In this document: positions 24,600 to 33,010 of the stretch, piece by piece
Layout of the letters: each line of letters begins with the position of its first letter
Position numbering within the stretch: position 1 is the stretch's first letter
NCBI GenBank assembly: GCA_025934635.1
Contig: JAICWX010000061.1
Coordinates: 1 to 35,306, forward strand
Source of the DNA: Streptosporangiaceae bacterium
GTDB taxonomy: Bacteria; Actinomycetota; Actinomycetes; Streptosporangiales; Streptosporangiaceae
DNA length: 35,306 bases
Direction: 5' to 3'
Notes under the pieces: generated by a model
Told to the model about the DNA's origin: nothing
What the model saw: the letters and a program-made list of their open reading frames with translations, nothing else
Database searches by the model: none
Program-made: the position numbers and the translations under genes

Positions 24600-24956
24600 C
24601 CATTCGCGTTCCGAACTATCCGATTTGTCACGACTCGCGCAAATTGCACGGCAAGTGTCGCCATTGATTGCTCATCGTGACGAAAGCGCTCACGCTTTGT
24701 TTACGATGAGATTTAGGCCTGCGCGAACGTCTGCGCTCGCGTTATCCTGTGGTTGAGCGATTACAACACGGGTGCGGCGAACGCAATTCGCCCCTTAGGG
24801 AGGTCCGCCTCATGCATACAGGCGGTGATGCCAAAGCTGGTCGGCACGCGTCCCTTACGGTCGCGTACGGCGAGTTGGGCGCCCGCGGCGTGGCTTGGGG
24901 CTGACGTCACCAGTCCAGGTCCGCGGCGTACCTACTCCTGACTGCGAGGGGGAAGT
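24600..24956 (+). other. Non-coding leader before the HD-GYP gene
   Basis: This 357-base gap is AT-richer at its left side (CTTTGTTTACGATGAG near 24690), suggesting regulatory DNA. TATCCT near 24744 is a possible -10 without a convincing -35. The right half contains the 30-codon candidate ORF described separately, then GAGGGGGAAG at the TTG start of the HD-GYP gene. Confidence 0.4.
24812..24904 (+). CDS. Possible 30-aa small ORF
   Basis: ATG CAT ACA... encodes MHTGGDAKAGRHASLTVAYG plus ten more residues, ending in VAWG. AGGGAGGT at 24797-24804 with a 7-base spacer is one of the best ribosome sites in the window. It ends 52 bases before the HD-GYP gene. It has no recognisable domain or signal. 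It could be a real small protein or a translated leader controlling the downstream genes. Confidence 0.4.
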   Translation: MHTGGDAKAGRHASLTVAYGELGARGVAWG

Positions 24957-26303
24957 TTGGGCAAGCTCTCGCGGGTCGCACTGCTCTACATCAGTGCGGT
25001 GGCCGCCGTCGCCGCCGTACTAGTAGCCAGGGGGCCGTTTGCCGGCCTGAAGTGGCAGTATGTCGTTTTCCTCGGAATCCTCGTCATTGTCACGGAATCG
25101 AGGGCGACACAACTCCGCAAAGGGCAGCTGAGCTGGTCTTCCAGTTCGGCCGCGATGCTTGCCTCAGTGGTCCTGGTCGGTCCGGTGGGCGCCGCCATTG
25201 TGGGGGCTTGCACCGCAATGGGCCTGCGCCGCGGCCCGCACATCCTGCAGCGCGTTTTCAATACCTCGATGTACGCGCTCAGCGCGTACCTGGCCGGCCG
25301 CGTTTTCATCGCCCTCGGCGGTCACGTCGGCCTGCCGAACGAGAATTCCTTTCCTGACATCATCGCGCCGTTCGCCGCCGCGGCCCTGGTCCTCGTCGCC
25401 GCCAACCACGGGCTGCTCAGCGGCGTGCTCTGGCTGACCAGGAGCAAGGACCGGACGCCCGCCAGCACCCTCGGGGTCGGCCTGAGCGCCCGGCTGCTGC
25501 TCTCCGACCTCGGCTACGCGGCCTACGGGCTGCTGATGGCCGCGCTGTGGAGCGTGGTCAGCTTCTTCGCCCCGCTGCTGGTGCTGATCCCGCTGTTCGT
25601 CGCCCGCTGGGCCATCACGCAGTTCGCCGAGCAGCAGAAAGCCTACGAGGCCACCGTGGGCGCGCTGTGCCAGGCCGTGGAGACCAAGGACTTCTACACC
25701 CGCGGGCACAGCGACCGGGTCTCGCGCGGTTCGGTCATGATCGCGCAGGAGATCGGCATGCGCGGCGAGCGGGTGGAGGCGATCAGGTACGCGGGCATGC
25801 TGCACGACGTGGGCAAGCTCGGCGTGCCGACCACGGTCCTGCAGAAGACCGGGAAGCTGACCGAGGAGGAGTACGCGGCCATCCAGCTGCACCCGATGCG
25901 CGGGCTCGACATCGTGCGGGAGATCGGGTTCCTGGACGAGGCGCTGGCCGGGATCATGCACCACCACGAGCGGATCGACGGGCGCGGCTACCCGATGGGC
26001 CTGGCCGGGGACGAGATCCCCGAGTTCGCCCGCGTGCTCGCGGTCGCCGACGCCTTCGACTCGATGACCTCCAACCGGTCCTACCGCGGCGCCCGCCCGG
26101 TCGCCGAGGCGATCGAGGAGCTCAGGAAGTGGTCGGGTACCCAGTTCGACCCGGCCTTCGTGGACGCCTTCGTGGCCGCGCTCGAGCGCGAGGGCTGGCC
26201 GCGCCCCGAGCCGCCCGTGCTCGCCTCCGACGACCTGGCCGCCGTCACCGCCCAGGACCACGACGACCCCGGCGCGCCCCTCCGGGTGATCGACAGCCTG
26301 TAG
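24957..26303 (+). CDS. Membrane HD-GYP domain phosphodiesterase
   Basis: 448 aa. About six hydrophobic segments in residues 1-220 form a membrane sensor-like module, followed by an HD-GYP domain. Its metal and substrate motifs are complete: His251 (GHSDRVS), HD at 283-284 (MLHDVGKLGVP), His312 (LHPMRGLDIV), HHHE at 335-338, DGRGYP at 341-346 (GYP intact), and Asp365 (AVADAFDSMTSNRSYR). HD-GYP proteins hydrolyse cyclic di-GMP or related dinucleotides; the ligand is not known here. A TTG start at 24957 is used, with GAGGGGGAAG just before it. The next gene, 5 bases downstream, is a diverged relative with the same layout, suggesting duplication. Confidence 0.92.
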   Translation: MGKLSRVALLYISAVAAVAAVLVARGPFAGLKWQYVVFLGILVIVTESRATQLRKGQLSWSSSSAAMLASVVLVGPVGAAIVGACTAMGLRRGPHILQRVFNTSMYALSAYLAGRVFIALGGHVGLPNENSFPDIIAPFAAAALVLVAANHGLLSGVLWLTRSKDRTPASTLGVGLSARLLLSDLGYAAYGLLMAALWSVVSFFAPLLVLIPLFVARWAITQFAEQQKAYEATVGALCQAVETKDFYTRGHSDRVSRGSVMIAQEIGMRGERVEAIRYAGMLHDVGKLGVPTTVLQKTGKLTEEEYAAIQLHPMRGLDIVREIGFLDEALAGIMHHHERIDGRGYPMGLAGDEIPEFARVLAVADAFDSMTSNRSYRGARPVAEAIEELRKWSGTQFDPAFVDAFVAALEREGWPRPEPPVLASDDLAAVTAQDHDDPGAPLRVIDSL

Positions 26304-26308
26304 CCCTG

Positions 26309-27697
26309 ATGACCCAGAGACGACACGAACTGCGACGGTACCCCTGGCAGGTCCGCGATTCCGGCCAGCTGCTGCTGGTCACGGCGGCCGGGGTGTGGCT
26401 GGTGGCCGCGGTGGCGCAGACCGCGGCCGCAGGCCTGAAGGACCCGCGGATCGCGATCGCGTTCGGCGCGCTGATCGCGTTCGGCGAGGTGCTGCGGCTC
26501 AACCTGCCCGGCGACCGGGAGACCGCCCCGATCGGGTTCGCCGGCGCGCTCGCCTACGCCCTGCTCATCCGGGTCGGCACCCACGTCGTCCAGCACAGCG
26601 CCGAGCAGGTGGTGACCGTCGCCACCATCGGCATGATCATCGGCGCGCTGCCGCACCTGGCCGTGGGCCGCCCGGCCCGGGTCAGCGGCATGGCCGCCCG
26701 CCTGCTCTGCGTCGCCTGCGTGGCCTACATCTTCCGGCCGCTGGCCGGCATCAGCGCCCTGGACCGGAACTGGGGCCTGGCCGTCACGCTGATGATCTCG
26801 CTGGCCGTGCTCGCGCTGCTGCTCGAGGCGGTGCTCACCGCGCTGCTGCGGGTGGACGAGCAGCGGGCCCGGTTCCGGGTGGCGCTGGTGGACGAGATGC
26901 GCGTCCAGCTGCCACTGGGGGCCGCGGTGGGAGCCTCGGCGCTGCTCATCGCGTTCGCGGCCGAGGTGATGGGGCTGTACTCGCTGGCCGTGTTCACCGC
27001 CCCGCTGCTCGTCACCCAGGTGGCCTTCCGCCGGTACGCCGGGATCCGGGCCACGTACCTGCAAACCGTGCGGGCCCTGGCCAAGGTGACCGAGATCGGC
27101 GGCTACGTCGAAGCCGGTCATTCCGAACGAGTGAGCCGTCTCGCCGTCGCCATCGGCCGCGAGCTCGGCATTCACGAGCCGCAGCTGCTCGAGCTCGAAT
27201 ATGCCGCCCTCATGCACGACATCGGCCAGCTCTCACTGCGTGACCCGATCCCCGGCGGGGCCACCGTCCTGGTGTCCCGGCAGGACCAGCAGCGCATCGC
27301 CGAGCTCGGCGCCGACGTGATCCAGCAGGCCCAGGTGCTCGGTTCGGTGGCCGAGATCGTCCGCCGGCAGAACGAGCCCTACCGTGGCGTCGAAGGCGCG
27401 GTCAACGGCCACACCGCCCCTGGCCATAACGTCCCCCGTCCCCCGGCCGCCCCGCCGTCCCTCGGCCCGCCCCCGCCCGGATCACCCCCGCCCGGATCAC
27501 CCCCGCCCGGTCCGCCGCTGAGCAGCCGCATCATCAAGGCCGCCAATGCCTTCGACGACCTGGTCGGCAGCTCCCTCGACCCGGGCCGCGCCGCCGCCGC
27601 CGTCCAGCGCCTCCGCCTCGACACCGCCAGCGAGTACGACCCCGCCACCGTCGAAGCCCTCAGCCGCGTCGTAAACCGCCGCTCGCTCCTCCTCTAA
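26309..27697 (+). CDS. Membrane protein with degenerate HD-GYP-like domain
   Basis: 462 aa, with the same plan as the preceding gene: several membrane helices up to about residue 240, then an HD domain. His271 (GHSERVS) and HD at 303-304 (LMHDIGQLSL) remain. The HHxxER...DGRGYP block is replaced by RRQNEPYRG (352-360), and the late Asp is Asn (AANAFDD, 411-417). A Pro/Gly insert (residues about 377-403, repeating GSPPP) splits the domain. Likely a catalytically weak or inactive partner or sensor, possibly binding rather than cleaving a nucleotide. ATG 26309 is 5 bases after the upstream stop, without a strong ribosome site, so translation is probably coupled. Confidence 0.82.
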   Translation: MTQRRHELRRYPWQVRDSGQLLLVTAAGVWLVAAVAQTAAAGLKDPRIAIAFGALIAFGEVLRLNLPGDRETAPIGFAGALAYALLIRVGTHVVQHSAEQVVTVATIGMIIGALPHLAVGRPARVSGMAARLLCVACVAYIFRPLAGISALDRNWGLAVTLMISLAVLALLLEAVLTALLRVDEQRARFRVALVDEMRVQLPLGAAVGASALLIAFAAEVMGLYSLAVFTAPLLVTQVAFRRYAGIRATYLQTVRALAKVTEIGGYVEAGHSERVSRLAVAIGRELGIHEPQLLELEYAALMHDIGQLSLRDPIPGGATVLVSRQDQQRIAELGADVIQQAQVLGSVAEIVRRQNEPYRGVEGAVNGHTAPGHNVPRPPAAPPSLGPPPPGSPPPGSPPPGPPLSSRIIKAANAFDDLVGSSLDPGRAAAAVQRLRLDTASEYDPATVEALSRVVNRRSLLL

Positions 27698-27714
27698 TCC
27701 CCCCGCTCGCCTCC

Positions 27715-27792
27715 GGGGCGCTTTGAGTTCCCGTCTTCCCTCGTCGTTCGTCGCAAGCTCCTCACTCCTCAGTCCAGACGGGAACGCGCCCC
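27715..27792. repeat. Long bulged hairpin in the gap before accC
   Basis: GGGGCGC (27715-27721) and GTTCCCGTC (27727-27735) pair with GACGGGAAC (27777-27785) and GCGCCCC (27786-27792). Together they give 16 base pairs with a 5-base bulge and a 41-base loop. It lies 18 bases after one gene and 53 before the next. It has no T-run, so it may be a structured RNA or boundary element rather than a simple terminator. Confidence 0.5.
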
Positions 27793-27844
27793 TTTGGCTC
27801 GCGGGGGCCCCTACCTCGCTGCCTCTCCCCAGTAGGCTGGGCGG

Positions 27845-29188
27845 ATGCTGGAATCGGTGCTGGTGGCTAACCGGGGTGAGATCGCCCGCCGGGTGATACG
27901 GACGGCGCGGCGGACGGGGATCCGGGCGATCGCGGTGTACGCCGACGCCGACGCGGACCTGCCGTACGTGGCCGAGGCGGACGAGGCGATCCACATCGGC
28001 CCGTCTCAGCCTGCCCAGAGCTACCTGGACGCCGCCAAGCTCATCGCCGCGGCCGCGAAGACCAAGGCACAGGCCGTGCACCCGGGATACGGCTTCCTGG
28101 CCGAGAACGCCGACTTCGCCCGCCAGGTGATCGCGGCCGGCCTGACCTGGATCGGTCCCTCCCCGGCGGCCATCGAGCAGATGGGCGACAAGATCCGGGC
28201 CCGGAACCTGATGGAGCAGGCCGGCGTCCCGGTCTCGCCGGGCACCCGCGAGCCGGTGACCGACGTAGCCACCGCCGTCCTGGCCGCCGAACGAGTCGGG
28301 TATCCCGTCATGGTCAAAGCCGCCGCGGGCGGTGGCGGGATCGGCATGGGCGCCGCTGCCGATGAGGCAGCGCTGCGCCAGGCGTTCGAGACCGCCCGCT
28401 CGCGCGCGGAGCGGTTCTTCGGCTCGCCCGAGATCTTGATCGAGCGGTTCGTGGAGCGCGCCCGGCACGTCGAGGTGCAGATCCTCGGCCTGGCCGACGG
28501 GCGGGTCCTCGCCCTCGGCGAGCGCGACTGCTCGGTCCAGCGGCGGCACCAGAAGGTAGCCGAGGAAACCCCCTCACCCGGCATCGACGCCGCGCTGCGC
28601 GAGCGCATGCTGGCGGCCGCCGTCCAGGCCGGGGAGGCCGTCGGCTACCGCGGCGCCGGGACGGTCGAGTGCCTGGTCGACGCGGACGCGGGCTCGTTCG
28701 TCTTCCTCGAGATGAACACCCGGCTGCAGGTCGAGCACCCCGTCACCGAACTGGTCACCGGCCTCGACCTGGTGGAGCAGCAGTTCCTCATCGCCGCGGG
28801 CGAGCCGCCGTCCTTCGACCCGGCTGCGGTCACACCCGAGGGGCACGCCATCGAGCTGCGCATCTACGCCGAGGACCCGGTCCGGTTCCTGCCCGGCCCC
28901 GGCACCATCACCGAGTGGGAGGAGCCGGCCGGCGACGGCGTCCGGGTCGACGCCGGGTACCGGTCGGGCAACACGGTCACGCCGTTCTACGACCCGCTCA
29001 TGGCCAAGCTCTGCGTCCACGGCGCCGACCGCGCCGAGGCGCTGGACCGGGCCCGGGCGGCGGTGGCGGCCTTCCGCATCACCGGCCCGAAGACGAATCT
29101 GCCGTTCCACGCCGACCTGCTCACCAGCACGGAGTTCGTCAGCGGGGACTACGATACGTCACTGGTGAGCAAGCTGCGTCCCAGGTAA
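27845..29188 (+). CDS. accC: Biotin carboxylase subunit (AccC-like)
   Basis: ATP-dependent carboxylation of biotin on a carrier. 447 aa, the length of a stand-alone biotin carboxylase. N-domain: VLVANRGEIARRVIRTARR and AVHPGYGFLAENADFA. ATP-grasp: MVKAAAGGGGIGMGAA and ERFVERARHVEVQILG. Catalytic blocks: RDCSVQRRHQKVAEETPSPG and FLEMNTRLQVEHPVTEL. C-terminal: YDPLMAKLCVHG. The Gly-rich loop has Ile-Gly-Met-Gly where Arg-Gly-Met-Arg is more common. It is followed 18 bases later by a small biotin carrier, forming a two-gene unit. No carboxyltransferase gene is in the window, so the acceptor is unknown. Confidence 0.93.
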   Translation: MLESVLVANRGEIARRVIRTARRTGIRAIAVYADADADLPYVAEADEAIHIGPSQPAQSYLDAAKLIAAAAKTKAQAVHPGYGFLAENADFARQVIAAGLTWIGPSPAAIEQMGDKIRARNLMEQAGVPVSPGTREPVTDVATAVLAAERVGYPVMVKAAAGGGGIGMGAAADEAALRQAFETARSRAERFFGSPEILIERFVERARHVEVQILGLADGRVLALGERDCSVQRRHQKVAEETPSPGIDAALRERMLAAAVQAGEAVGYRGAGTVECLVDADAGSFVFLEMNTRLQVEHPVTELVTGLDLVEQQFLIAAGEPPSFDPAAVTPEGHAIELRIYAEDPVRFLPGPGTITEWEEPAGDGVRVDAGYRSGNTVTPFYDPLMAKLCVHGADRAEALDRARAAVAAFRITGPKTNLPFHADLLTSTEFVSGDYDTSLVSKLRPR

Positions 29189-29206
29189 CGACAAGAGGAG
29201 TCACCG

Positions 29207-29419
29207 GTGGCTGAGGTCCGCGCTGAGATGGTCGCGAACGTGTGGAAAGTGGTCGCGGCCGAAGGCGATCACGTCGACGACGGCGACACCCTGGTCATCC
29301 TCGAGTCGATGAAGATGGAGATCCCGGTCCTGGCCGAGGACCCCGGCACGGTCACCAAGATGCACGTCGCCGAGGGCGATGTCGTCCAGGAAGGCGACCT
29401 CATCGCCACCATCGGCTGA
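29207..29419 (+). CDS. Small biotinyl carrier protein (BLP/TB7.3-like)
   Basis: 70-aa stand-alone biotinyl/lipoyl domain with the biotinylation motif ESMKMEIPV, Lys36 being the attachment site. VAEGDVVQEGDLIATIG is the closing hairpin. GTG 29207 is supported by AGAGGAG 6 bases upstream. It lacks the Pro/Ala linker of AccB and the lipoyl DKA motif. It resembles the mycobacterial 7-kDa biotinylated protein TB7.3, whose gene also lies by the sigH-rshA locus (from memory). Its partner here is presumably the biotin carboxylase encoded immediately upstream. Confidence 0.92.
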   Translation: MAEVRAEMVANVWKVVAAEGDHVDDGDTLVILESMKMEIPVLAEDPGTVTKMHVAEGDVVQEGDLIATIG

Positions 29420-29426
29420 CCGCCCG

Positions 29427-31073
29427 CTACACCCCGGTCGTGGAGCGCGGGTAAGCAATCTCCGCATCGGTGACCACGTTGACCAGGTACGGCACCCCGG
29501 AGTCGAAGGCGCGCCGCAGCGCCGGCCCGATGTCCCCGGCCGCGGTCACGAGCTCCCCGGCGCCGCCGAGAGCCCGTACCACCTCGTCGTACCGGCAGCC
29601 CGGCTGCAGATCAGCGGCGACGTCGTAACCGTAGAGGGACCGCATGGGATGCCGTTCCAGCCCCCAGCCGGCGTTGTTCCCGCACACCATGACCACGGGC
29701 AGCCCGTGCCGGACCAGGGTGTCGGCGTCCATCAGCGAGAAGCCGGCCGCGCCGTCGCCGAGCAGCAGGACCACCTGTGCGGACGGCCGGGCGACCCGGG
29801 CCGCGATCGCGTAGCCGAGCCCGGTCCCCAGGCAGCCGAACGGCCCCGGGTCGAGCCAGCCGCCCGGCCGGGCCGGCTCGACGTACTTGCCCGCGAACGA
29901 GACGAAGTCGCCGCCGTCCCCGATCACCACCGCGTCGTCGTCCAGCACCTTGAGCAGCTCGCCGTAGATGCGGGCCGGGTGCACCGGATCGGCCTCGCTG
30001 GCCAGCAGCGGCCCGTCGGCCGCCAGCGCGCCGCGGACCGCCGAGGCCAGTCCCGGCCCCCAGTCCGGCTCGGCGGCACCCGCTGCCCCGGACGAAGCCA
30101 GCGCGGTGAAGAACGCCGCCAGGTCACCCGCGGCCGACGCGGCCAGCGCAACGTGCGTCGCGATCCCGGCGGGGGAGTCGGCCACGTGCACCACCCGGGC
30201 CCGTGCCTCTTCCGGGCCGAACGAGCCGTACCCGAGCCGGAAGTCCAGCGGCGTCCCGGCCACGATGACCAGGTCGGCCTGGCGCAGCGCCGCCGACCGG
30301 GCCCGGGTCACCAGCAGTTCGTGGCCGCGGGGCAGCACGCCGCGGGCCTGCCCGTTGGCGATCACCGGCAGCCGCAGTGCCTCCGCACACGCCCGGGCCG
30401 CCTCCTCAGCGCCGCCCAGCCACACGTCAGTGCCCAGCACCAGCACCGGCCGCCGGGCCTCCCGGAGCAGCCCGGCGATCCGTTCGACATCCGCGGCATC
30501 GGGGACCAAAGCCGAAAGCGGCCGGTCAGAAGGCCCGGGCGGCAGGTCCGCCTCCGCCTGCCCGTACAGCGCCTCGAGCGAGATATCGAGAAAAACGGGT
30601 CCGCGGTGCGCCGACGCCGCCAGCCGGAACGCCTCATCCACCGAGCCAGCCACGCCCGCCGTCAGATGCTCGGTCCAGGCGCGCTTGGTGACCGGGGCGA
30701 GCAGCGGCGGGTGGTCCATCTCCTGCAGGCTGCCCGCGCCCCAGCGGTAGCCGGGCGCGCGCCCGGCCAGCACCACGACCGGCGCGCCGTTGAACCACGC
30801 GGTCGTCACCGCGCTGACCGAGTTGGTCACGCCCGGCCCGGCGGTGACCACGGCCAGGCCGGGTGCCCGGGTCAGCCGCGCGGTCGCCTCCGCGGCGAAG
30901 ACGGCGGTCTGCTCGTGCCGCACGTCCAGCAGGCGCACCGGCGTGTCCGTTTTGACCGCCGCGTCGTAGAGCGGGAACACGTGCCCGCCGGACAGCGTGA
31001 ACATGACCGATACGCCGTGCTGCCGGGCGGCCGCCAGTGCGTGCGCCCCGCCATGACCAGAGAAGCGTTCCAC
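29427..31073 (-). CDS. Thiamine-diphosphate enzyme, acetolactate synthase (IlvG)-like
   Basis: 548 aa with the three-domain ThDP fold. The N-terminal Pyr domain has [16 protein letters not shown] and [18 protein letters not shown], with the conserved Glu, then [13 protein letters not shown]. The C-terminal PP domain has [17 protein letters not shown] through [13 protein letters not shown], the GDG...NN cofactor motif. It is most like the mycobacterial IlvG-type acetolactate synthases, which are not the main valine/isoleucine enzyme; oxalyl-CoA decarboxylase-like activity is a further possibility. GTG 31073 is the only plausible early start, without a clear ribosome site. It converges on the biotin-carrier gene and is not in an operon with ilvN or ilvC. 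Confidence 0.88.
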   Translation of the reverse strand: MERFSGHGGAHALAAARQHGVSVMFTLSGGHVFPLYDAAVKTDTPVRLLDVRHEQTAVFAAEATARLTRAPGLAVVTAGPGVTNSVSAVTTAWFNGAPVVVLAGRAPGYRWGAGSLQEMDHPPLLAPVTKRAWTEHLTAGVAGSVDEAFRLAASAHRGPVFLDISLEALYGQAEADLPPGPSDRPLSALVPDAADVERIAGLLREARRPVLVLGTDVWLGGAEEAARACAEALRLPVIANGQARGVLPRGHELLVTRARSAALRQADLVIVAGTPLDFRLGYGSFGPEEARARVVHVADSPAGIATHVALAASAAGDLAAFFTALASSGAAGAAEPDWGPGLASAVRGALAADGPLLASEADPVHPARIYGELLKVLDDDAVVIGDGGDFVSFAGKYVEPARPGGWLDPGPFGCLGTGLGYAIAARVARPSAQVVLLLGDGAAGFSLMDADTLVRHGLPVVMVCGNNAGWGLERHPMRSLYGYDVAADLQPGCRYDEVVRALGGAGELVTAAGDIGPALRRAFDSGVPYLVNVVTDAEIAYPRSTTGV

Positions 31074-31120
31074 CAGGGCGACGTTACCAGTCAGTAAAAC
31101 TCGGGCCCAGCACCGTTAAG

Positions 31121-31180
31121 CCAGCCCCTGGAGCAGTCAGCCCCGGAGCAGTCAGCCCCAGAGTTGTCAGCCCCGGAGCT
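31121..31180. repeat. Tandem 15-bp repeat, four copies
   Basis: Four imperfect copies of GTCAGCCCC(G/A)GAGCA. The last one contains the stop codon of the PQ-loop-like gene. On that gene's strand, each of the last three copies carries a TGA, so loss of the first stop would add only a few residues. Confidence 0.6.
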
Positions 31181-31874
31181 GGGTCTGCCGCCAGTCCCGC
31201 CCGGTCACCGGGCGCCACTGCGCCGACCCGGCCGGCAGGCTCATCATCGGTTCCGGCTGGAACCCGCGCGCGCCGCCGCCAGCACGCGCGTTCCCGTAGT
31301 GCGGGCTGGCCAGGATCATGACCACCATGGCCGAATCCGCGGCGAACAGGTAGGCCGGGTAGATCACCCCGGTCAGCACGCTGAAATCGGTCACGTACAG
31401 AACCAGCCCCGCCGCCACGCCGAACAGCGCGTAAGGAAGCCAGGGCTCCTCGTCCGGATTGACCCACGCGTGATGGAACGTCGGCAGGTAGGCGAGCAGG
31501 TCGGTGCCGACCGACACGGCCACCGCCCACGTCATCGGGATGAGCCCGGGCAGCAGTTCCGCCACCGCGAGCAGTGCCACGCCCTCCGCGGCCAGGGTCA
31601 CGCACACCGCGTCCAGCGGACCGAACTCCCGGCTCCCGTGCCGCCACCCCAGGACCACCACCGCCGCGCAGCCCGCCGCGCACAGCCCGGTGTAGCACGC
31701 CGTCGGCAGCTGTCCGGCCGCGACCGAGGAGACGGTCCCGACCGCCTGGACGACCAGCCAGATACCCCAGGACGCGATCCGGGGCTTGGCCCGGCCGCGC
31801 ACGATGTCGATGATGTACGGCAGGGCCGCGAACGCGGTGAGCGCGCTGCTGATGGCGGTCAGCGTCGGCTTCAC
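31167..31874 (-). CDS. Multi-pass membrane protein, PQ-loop/SemiSWEET-like
   Basis: 235 aa with about seven hydrophobic helices. LPYIIDIVRGRAKPRIASWG near the N-terminus and YLPTFHHAWVNPDEEPWLPY later are reminiscent of the paired PQ-loop motifs of SWEET-like transporters, though without a strict Pro-Gln dipeptide. The GTG at 31874 overlaps the upstream GNAT stop by 4 bases (GTGA), so the two are co-translated. The C-terminal tail is polar and cytoplasmic (GGGARGFQPEPMM). Substrate unknown. Confidence 0.75.
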   Translation of the reverse strand: MKPTLTAISSALTAFAALPYIIDIVRGRAKPRIASWGIWLVVQAVGTVSSVAAGQLPTACYTGLCAAGCAAVVVLGWRHGSREFGPLDAVCVTLAAEGVALLAVAELLPGLIPMTWAVAVSVGTDLLAYLPTFHHAWVNPDEEPWLPYALFGVAAGLVLYVTDFSVLTGVIYPAYLFAADSAMVVMILASPHYGNARAGGGARGFQPEPMMSLPAGSAQWRPVTGRDWRQTQLRG

Positions 31875-33010
31875 GACGCGGCCGCCGGCACGCTCAGGGC
31901 GCCGCCGCCCGGGGTGCAGGCGCGCCGCAGGCCATGGGCGCCGGCGTGAGCGGAGCGGGGCCGGGGGATGACGGCCCGGGCCGTCCGCTGGTCGCCGGCC
32001 GCGGTGACCGTCCACCGCGGCTCCGCCCCGGTGCTGGCGACCAGCTTTTCCGGGGCGACGCTGCTCATCCAGTCCAGCACGGCGAAGCCCTCGTGCCGGG
32101 CGTGGTCTACCACCGCCGCCTCCAGCCGCCGCCCGGGGGAGTACCGCCGCCACGGCGGCGCGAACCGCCCGTCGAAGACCCGGTAGGCGGGCCGGTCGAC
32201 GAGCGCGATCACGTACGCCGCCAGGTGCCCGTCCAGGCGCAGCGTGCCCACCTCGAGCTCGCCGCGGGCGGCGTGCCGGTCGTACACCGAGCGCCAGAAC
32301 GCGACGCCGGCGGTGTCGTCGAGATCGCTGGGCCGCCCGGCGTCGTGGTCCCGGGCCAGGTGCACGGCCTCGATCTCGTCCCGCAGCTTTGCCAGCCGGC
32401 CCGGGTCCCGCTCGAACTGGACCTGCTCGCTCAGCGCGTGCTGCCTGATGCGCTGGCCGGACCGGTCGAGGCCGCTGCGGATGCCGGGGGCGAAGCTCAC
32501 CTCGCCGCCGGTGAAGCCGATGCCCGGGACCGGCGCCGCCGCTGTCACGGCGGCGTCCGGCAGCCGGCCGGCCAGCCAGGCGGCATCGCCGCCGTCGCGC
32601 AGTCCCGTCAGGGTGAGCTGCCAGGGCCCGCCCAGGCCGGCCACGAACCGGGCCAGTTCGGAAAGCAGGGGCCGGCGGGCGTCCCGCGACAGGGCGGCGA
32701 CCTCCCACGCGTCGTCGCTGTGCGGGCGGCCCGACGTGACCCGGCTGACTCCGCCGGCATCGTGCAGCGCGACCAGGGCGGCAGCGCTGAGGGCGCCGTC
32801 CGGCGCGGGCAGCGCCAGCAGCACGGGGGTCGCGTCGCGGTCGGACCTGACGGCCGAACACCACCAGGCCAGCCGGGCCGTCACCGGGGTGGCGGCGATC
32901 TCGTGCAGCTTCTCCAGGGCGGGTTCGAGGGGGTGCAGGGCCGGCCAGCCCTGCACGATGATGATCTGCGCGGAGGCCGCTTCCGCCGGTTCATGCCGCG
33001 TCCCAGGCAT
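31871..33010 (-). CDS. GNAT acyltransferase of the FemAB/BioF2-like type
   Basis: 379 aa. The C-terminal half has the GNAT_6/FemAB-like pattern: VAFWRSVYDRHAARGELEVG, LRLDGHLAAYVIALVDRPAY, RRYSPGRRLEAAVVDHARHE, then GFAVLDWMSSVAPEKL. Such enzymes transfer acyl or aminoacyl groups to cell-envelope or small-molecule acceptors. The first 150 residues look like a second, diverged copy of the fold. ATG 33010 is chosen over a TTG at 33061 because GAGAGGG lies upstream. Pairing with a membrane protein suggests an envelope-related job, which is inference. Confidence 0.75.
   Translation of the reverse strand: MPGTRHEPAEAASAQIIIVQGWPALHPLEPALEKLHEIAATPVTARLAWWCSAVRSDRDATPVLLALPAPDGALSAAALVALHDAGGVSRVTSGRPHSDDAWEVAALSRDARRPLLSELARFVAGLGGPWQLTLTGLRDGGDAAWLAGRLPDAAVTAAAPVPGIGFTGGEVSFAPGIRSGLDRSGQRIRQHALSEQVQFERDPGRLAKLRDEIEAVHLARDHDAGRPSDLDDTAGVAFWRSVYDRHAARGELEVGTLRLDGHLAAYVIALVDRPAYRVFDGRFAPPWRRYSPGRRLEAAVVDHARHEGFAVLDWMSSVAPEKLVASTGAEPRWTVTAAGDQRTARAVIPRPRSAHAGAHGLRRACTPGGGALSVPAAAS

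Noticed and set aside
24753..24941. 62-codon frame upstream of the HD-GYP gene
   Set aside because: No ribosome site; it overlaps the better-supported 30-codon frame in another phase.
29379..31097. 572-codon plus-strand frame antisense to the ThDP enzyme
   Set aside because: The ThDP motifs on the minus strand are unambiguous; this is a GC-driven shadow.
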